The translations under genes and the position numbers were made by a program. A stretch of 64,000 nucleotides of DNA from Cyclobacteriaceae bacterium (lineage in GTDB: Bacteria > Bacteroidota > Bacteroidia > Cytophagales > Cyclobacteriaceae), in NCBI GenBank assembly GCA_016786585.1, contig JAEUUI010000012.1, positions 124,001 to 188,000 on the forward strand, in the 5' to 3' direction. A model generated the notes under the pieces. That model was not told the DNA's origin. It saw nothing but the letters and a program-made list of their open reading frames with translations, and made no database searches. Positions within the stretch are counted from its first letter, which is position 1. Each line of letters opens with the position of its first letter. This document shows positions 60,911-64,000 of the stretch, one piece after another.

Positions 60911-61714
60911 GTGAGAACCAGGATCATTTTTTCGTTGAAGAATCGCGGGGCGTATGTGCCGTTTCATCATCAGTTTTTGCTGGCACAATTCATTAAAGGC
61001 ATTCTGATTTTCGGCCCGGACAAGGAGTATAAAGACTTCACTCAATTCATCTTTTCAGGACTGAAAGGACAGACCAAGATCAGCCGTAAGGGGCTGCACT
61101 TTTATTCATCGAAAGTGACGCTGGTTTTCTCCTGTACCGATAAGGCATTCCTCGACTATTTCCTTGGACGATTGTTCGAGCAAAAAGATATTGTGATCGG
61201 AAGTCTTCACCTGTCTCCTGAATCATTCGAACAAGAGGAGGCCGTTCAGATAAACGAGGAGGCTAAGTTTCTATGCATTTCTCCGATCGTGCCGATTCAG
61301 GCTGCGGGTTTTAATGACGATCAGGGTAAGAAGTTTATGTCACCCGAAACGGACGAGTTTTCCGATCTTCTGTACGATGCCACGCTGGCGCGGATGGAGG
61401 CCACCGGAAAGTATTCGGCCGAACAGCTGGCTTCGTTTTACAAGTTTCAAATTGTGCCGGATGCCGACTATCTGAACCGCATCCAAGCTACGCATAAAAA
61501 GTTTGCCCGCATTTATCCGGTTTATGATAATGATGTGAAGTTCGAGGTGCGTGGTTACACGTTCCCGTTTACGTTATATGCCGCTCCGGAAGTACAACGT
61601 TTCGTATATGAGTACGGCCTTGGGTATTTCTGCCACAAAGGTTTTGGAATGCTTGACGTTGCCGGCAATGATTCCATCCGTAAGGCAGATCAGCGTGAAG
61701 TAGTTTACGCTTAA
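60911..61714 (+). CDS. cas6: CRISPR-associated endoribonuclease Cas6 (orphan)
   Basis: 267 residues with a GTG start. Two RAMP-type ferredoxin folds are expected. The N-terminal pattern YVPFHHQFLLAQFIKGILIF matches the conserved early segment of Cas6, and the C-terminal EYGLGYFCHKGFGMLDV matches its glycine-rich loop GxGxxxxxGFGxL. His residues in the FHH motif are candidates for the catalytic site. Cas6 cuts precursor CRISPR RNA within repeats. No array, Cas1-Cas2 or effector gene lies in the window; the neighbours are ychF and the DUF5103 gene, both housekeeping-like. It overlaps the convergent DUF5103 gene by 4 nt. It may act on a distant array or another RNA. Confidence 0.88.
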   Translation: MRTRIIFSLKNRGAYVPFHHQFLLAQFIKGILIFGPDKEYKDFTQFIFSGLKGQTKISRKGLHFYSSKVTLVFSCTDKAFLDYFLGRLFEQKDIVIGSLHLSPESFEQEEAVQINEEAKFLCISPIVPIQAAGFNDDQGKKFMSPETDEFSDLLYDATLARMEATGKYSAEQLASFYKFQIVPDADYLNRIQATHKKFARIYPVYDNDVKFEVRGYTFPFTLYAAPEVQRFVYEYGLGYFCHKGFGMLDVAGNDSIRKADQREVVYA

Positions 61715-62994
61715 CGCGGATTCTGTGTAAGTTGAATGTACCCGATCAATAAATCCGCCTGGGGCTGAAACGACCGGTAGTAAACAAGTACCTCGTATTC
61801 GTTTTCTGTCTCAAAATGATTCCCTTCAAAATAATCATACGGTACCGTAGCTGATTTCACCACGTATTGGTAATCATAGTATCCTTGCCGCAGGAGCACC
61901 GTGGCACTGTATTCTTTTTTGATCGCATCGTACATCATTTGATACTCGGGTGCGGTGCTCCAGTTTGTAAAGGCGCCACTGAGATACACTGCACCATCGA
62001 CCGGTTGAGGCGAACTCAACGCAAAATGAACATACGCGTAGTTAGCCGATACCGGGTTCCGGAAGTCGTAATTGTCGCTTTGGTAGTTACCGTTCAGATC
62101 GTTAAAGATTGCGTAAGGCTGCCCTTGGCGGGATACATCGGTCTGAATGAAAACATGGAACGGTTTCTGGGTCTTGTCAACACGCTGAACATTGCGCCCC
62201 GGATAATTTAGCGACCGGAGGTCGAACCAGCGGAATTCATTTCCACCTTTCAGCATTTTGTTCGGATCGAATGCCCGGTATTCCAGTTCGCGGATATTGT
62301 CACGCACGAAGGTGGGTTTTATGCCTTCCGCCAGGTTATCCCAGCGTTGGTTTTGCCGGATACTCACGTTCACATTCTCCATTGGGTTGATCAGGTCGAT
62401 ATTTTTGTAGTTGATTGTGAAATTGAGCTGTTGGTTGATGTTGGTTGCAGCCCCGGCTCCCAGTAAATTTCCATCCCGCGAAAATGAAACACGCGAATCG
62501 TATACCATAAAGCGTTTAGTAAGAATAAAGTCGTTCTTGTCGGTGCCGCGGTACACGGCAAGCACATAGTTTCCGGGCAGCTTAACGGCCGGCAACTTGA
62601 ATTTGTAGTGTACGTATGGAATCTGGGTGTCGAGTGAGAATTCGAAGTTAAGCAACGGAAACTCGTTATACTGGGGCATAAAATCCAGATCCGAAAGTGT
62701 GGATTTGGTCCAGTCCTGGTTGCAGTGAATTATGCGGGCGTAGTAGCTGTCGCGCTGTTGTTGCAGATCGTCAAATTCCAGTACGAGATTCCAGTTGCCG
62801 AGTTTGGTAACGGTGGGAAGCAGTTGGACTTCAGACGTGGCACCATCCGGATAAACCCGAACCGTCTTGATTTGCGACTCATACGATTTGTCTGACAGGC
62901 TCAGTATTTTCGTATCCCCGGCGTCAGTAGTGGAGGTTGGAGTGAGGGGAACACAGGCAGCGAGTGCCAGAAAAACGAAACACCATTTCTTCAT
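61711..62994 (-). CDS. DUF5103 lipoprotein
   Basis: 427 residues from the ATG at 62994 (MKKWCFVFLALAAC); the in-frame TTG at 63000 lies inside the minus-7 box and is rejected. The LAAC lipobox at residues ~11-14 predicts lipid modification of Cys and outer-membrane attachment. The rest is beta-rich DUF5103 sequence: DSYYARIIHCNQDWTKS, IPYVHYKFKLPAVKLPGNYV and FEGNHFETENEYEVLVYYR. A carbohydrate-binding-like region with YLSGAFTNWS lies near 335. Function is unknown. A full promoter is placed 3 nt before the ATG, so the mRNA is probably leaderless. Overlaps cas6 by 4 nt at its 3' end. Confidence 0.88.
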   Translation of the reverse strand: MKKWCFVFLALAACVPLTPTSTTDAGDTKILSLSDKSYESQIKTVRVYPDGATSEVQLLPTVTKLGNWNLVLEFDDLQQQRDSYYARIIHCNQDWTKSTLSDLDFMPQYNEFPLLNFEFSLDTQIPYVHYKFKLPAVKLPGNYVLAVYRGTDKNDFILTKRFMVYDSRVSFSRDGNLLGAGAATNINQQLNFTINYKNIDLINPMENVNVSIRQNQRWDNLAEGIKPTFVRDNIRELEYRAFDPNKMLKGGNEFRWFDLRSLNYPGRNVQRVDKTQKPFHVFIQTDVSRQGQPYAIFNDLNGNYQSDNYDFRNPVSANYAYVHFALSSPQPVDGAVYLSGAFTNWSTAPEYQMMYDAIKKEYSATVLLRQGYYDYQYVVKSATVPYDYFEGNHFETENEYEVLVYYRSFQPQADLLIGYIQLTQNPR

Positions 62995-62997
62995 GCT

Positions 62998-63029
62998 CAA
63001 AGCTAGAATTTTAAATCACGTGCTTCCAA
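62998..63029 (-). promoter_or_regulatory. DUF5103 promoter abutting the start codon
   Basis: On the minus strand TTG (63029-63027), a 21-nt spacer and TAGCTTTG (63005-62998) give both Bacteroidetes promoter elements. The minus-7 box ends 3 nt before the ATG at 62994, so transcription would begin at or next to the start codon. Confidence 0.6.
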
Positions 63030-63055
63030 CCTTTTGAGGTTTGCCAGGGTCAAAT

Positions 63056-63631
63056 ATGCATAACGATCGAATTCACCGGGGAATGCTCAATGAACAGGAG
63101 CTGATTGAAGCCTGCCGAAAAGGCAACAGGGCCGCTCAAAAGGCTTTGTATGATCGTTTTTCTAGAAAATTGATGGTGGTTTGTCTGCGCTATTCGAAAT
63201 CTGTTCCGGAGGCGGAAGACATTTTACAAGAGGGCTTCGTGAAGGTGTTTCAGGGTTTAGGGGGTTTTAGGCAAGATGCTAAGCTGGAAACATGGATGAC
63301 GAGAATTATGGTGAACACGGCCCTCAACCACCATCGCAAAAAGCTTTACCTGTACCCGATGGTTGACGTGGAAGACATTGATCTTCCGGAAACCGAAGTG
63401 AGCATTTCGGGATTGCACTTTACCCAGTTATTGGAAATGATTCAGGAATTGCCGCAAGGCTGCCAGGTGGTGTTCAACCTGTTCGCCATAGAAGGCTATG
63501 GACACAAGGAAATTGCTGAGATGCTTGAAATCTCGGAAGGAACATCGAAGTCGCAGTATGCGCGTGCGCGGATGCTGCTGCAGGAAAAATTATTGAAAGG
63601 ATCTACTTATTATCAGCGTTATGGAAAATAG
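63056..63631 (+). CDS. ECF-type RNA polymerase sigma factor
   Basis: 191 residues from the ATG at 63056; a second ATG at 63083 ([20 protein letters not shown]) is a fair alternative, and TTG at 63041 is less likely. Region 2 is seen as [20 protein letters not shown] with [20 protein letters not shown] (core binding and minus-10 recognition). Region 4 is [20 protein letters not shown] with [20 protein letters not shown] (helix-turn-helix). No region 3 or 1.1 is present, so it is the ECF class. Its stop overlaps the following membrane protein gene by 11 nt, as is usual for sigma/anti-sigma pairs. The signal is unknown. Confidence 0.93.
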   Translation: MHNDRIHRGMLNEQELIEACRKGNRAAQKALYDRFSRKLMVVCLRYSKSVPEAEDILQEGFVKVFQGLGGFRQDAKLETWMTRIMVNTALNHHRKKLYLYPMVDVEDIDLPETEVSISGLHFTQLLEMIQELPQGCQVVFNLFAIEGYGHKEIAEMLEISEGTSKSQYARARMLLQEKLLKGSTYYQRYGK

Positions 63632-64000
63632 CCGTTTTGAGGACTCATTCAAAGATGCCTTTAGCGGAGCCGAAGTGACCCCGACTGAAGCGGTGTGGAC
63701 CAACATTGAGCTTTCGCTCGAAAAGGCATCGGGTGGAAAGATGAAGCGAAACCTCTTATTGTTTCAGTTTCTCGCTGCTGCATCCGTGGCATTCGCATGC
63801 GGGGTCGGGGCGTTGTACTACATAAACGGTCAGTCCGGTAAGGTTGAATCATCGGGTCAACAGGCAAGTGTGAAGAAGGACATTTCTGTTCCTCAATCCA
63901 CACAGCCGGTGATTACAGAATCGCTGGAAAATCAGGAGCGTAATGATTCAAAAGAAACGGTTGAGTTAGCACCCCTCCAAAAGACCGTTAATCAGCAAAA
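63621..64000 (+). CDS. Membrane protein partner of the sigma factor, 3' end missing
   Basis: The ATG at 63621 lies inside the sigma gene's last codons, and the reading frame stays open to the right edge, so at least 126 residues are encoded. The start [20 protein letters not shown] followed by [10 protein letters not shown] and a basic MKRNLLLF precedes a single helix ([19 protein letters not shown]). It then has a Ser/Gln/Thr-rich, probably periplasmic stretch. This fits the cytoplasmic-helix-periplasm layout of anti-sigma or related outer-membrane-barrel proteins that follow ECF sigma genes in Bacteroidetes. The C-terminal domain is outside the window. Confidence 0.75.
   Translation, partial: MENSRFEDSFKDAFSGAEVTPTEAVWTNIELSLEKASGGKMKRNLLLFQFLAAASVAFACGVGALYYINGQSGKVESSGQQASVKKDISVPQSTQPVITESLENQERNDSKETVELAPLQKTVNQQ

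Overview
The window looks like chromosomal DNA of a Bacteroidetes bacterium, most likely from the order Cytophagales. Supporting signs are: a giant SprB-repeat protein ending in a gliding-motility/type IX secretion C-terminal domain; DUF3276, DUF5103, DUF2911, DUF1573 and DUF5362 proteins; PadR regulators followed by large FtsX-like permeases with an N-terminal prefix domain; a MetH split into two genes; and many TAnnTTTG minus-7 boxes, the Bacteroidetes promoter type. Gene density is high. I see no tRNA, rRNA, prophage, insertion sequence or CRISPR array.

Layout. (1) 1-1956: the end of a type II secretion/type IV pilus-like operon (two pseudopilins and a GspF/PilC protein). (2) 1936-10486: DinB-like protein, phosphohexomutase, 4-hydroxyphenylpyruvate dioxygenase, TrpRS, a DUF1573 protein, a glutaryl-CoA dehydrogenase-like enzyme with a small membrane protein, and tryptophan 2,3-dioxygenase. 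Several of these handle aromatic amino acids. (3) 10545-17867: YwqK/MORN-repeat protein, FAD oxidoreductase, M61 peptidase, CoA-binding protein, LRR protein. (4) 17943-24075: polyphosphate enzymes PPK2, PPK1 and Ppx, with gyrB between PPK2 and PPK1. (5) 24136-29036: a SAM-I riboswitch ahead of split metH and then metF, forming a methionine/one-carbon unit. (6) 29164-46098: three large FtsX-like permeases and one shorter MacB-like permease, with a GDSL hydrolase, zinc peptidase, S9 peptidase, a cluster of small envelope genes (GldL-like, M23, exported RidA) and a DUF2911 protein. The last two large permeases lie in an operon headed by a PadR regulator. (7) 46156-50642: smc and a co-directional exported protein. 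(8) 50775-56614: a membrane-anchored protein, a one-domain SprB-like secreted protein and the 1581-residue SprB-repeat adhesin. (9) 56611-64000: acyl-CoA reductase, ferredoxin, DUF58, DUF3276, ychF, an orphan Cas6, a DUF5103 lipoprotein, and an ECF sigma factor overlapping a membrane protein cut by the window edge.

Points most worth following up are the orphan Cas6 with no array nearby, the riboswitch with a start-codon-proximal hairpin, the one-domain SprB-like protein next to the adhesin, four genes whose minus-7 box sits 3-5 nt before the start codon (possible leaderless mRNAs), the MORN-repeat/beta-barrel fusion, and the PadR operator overlapping its own promoter. All functional calls come from reading motifs; no database search was run.
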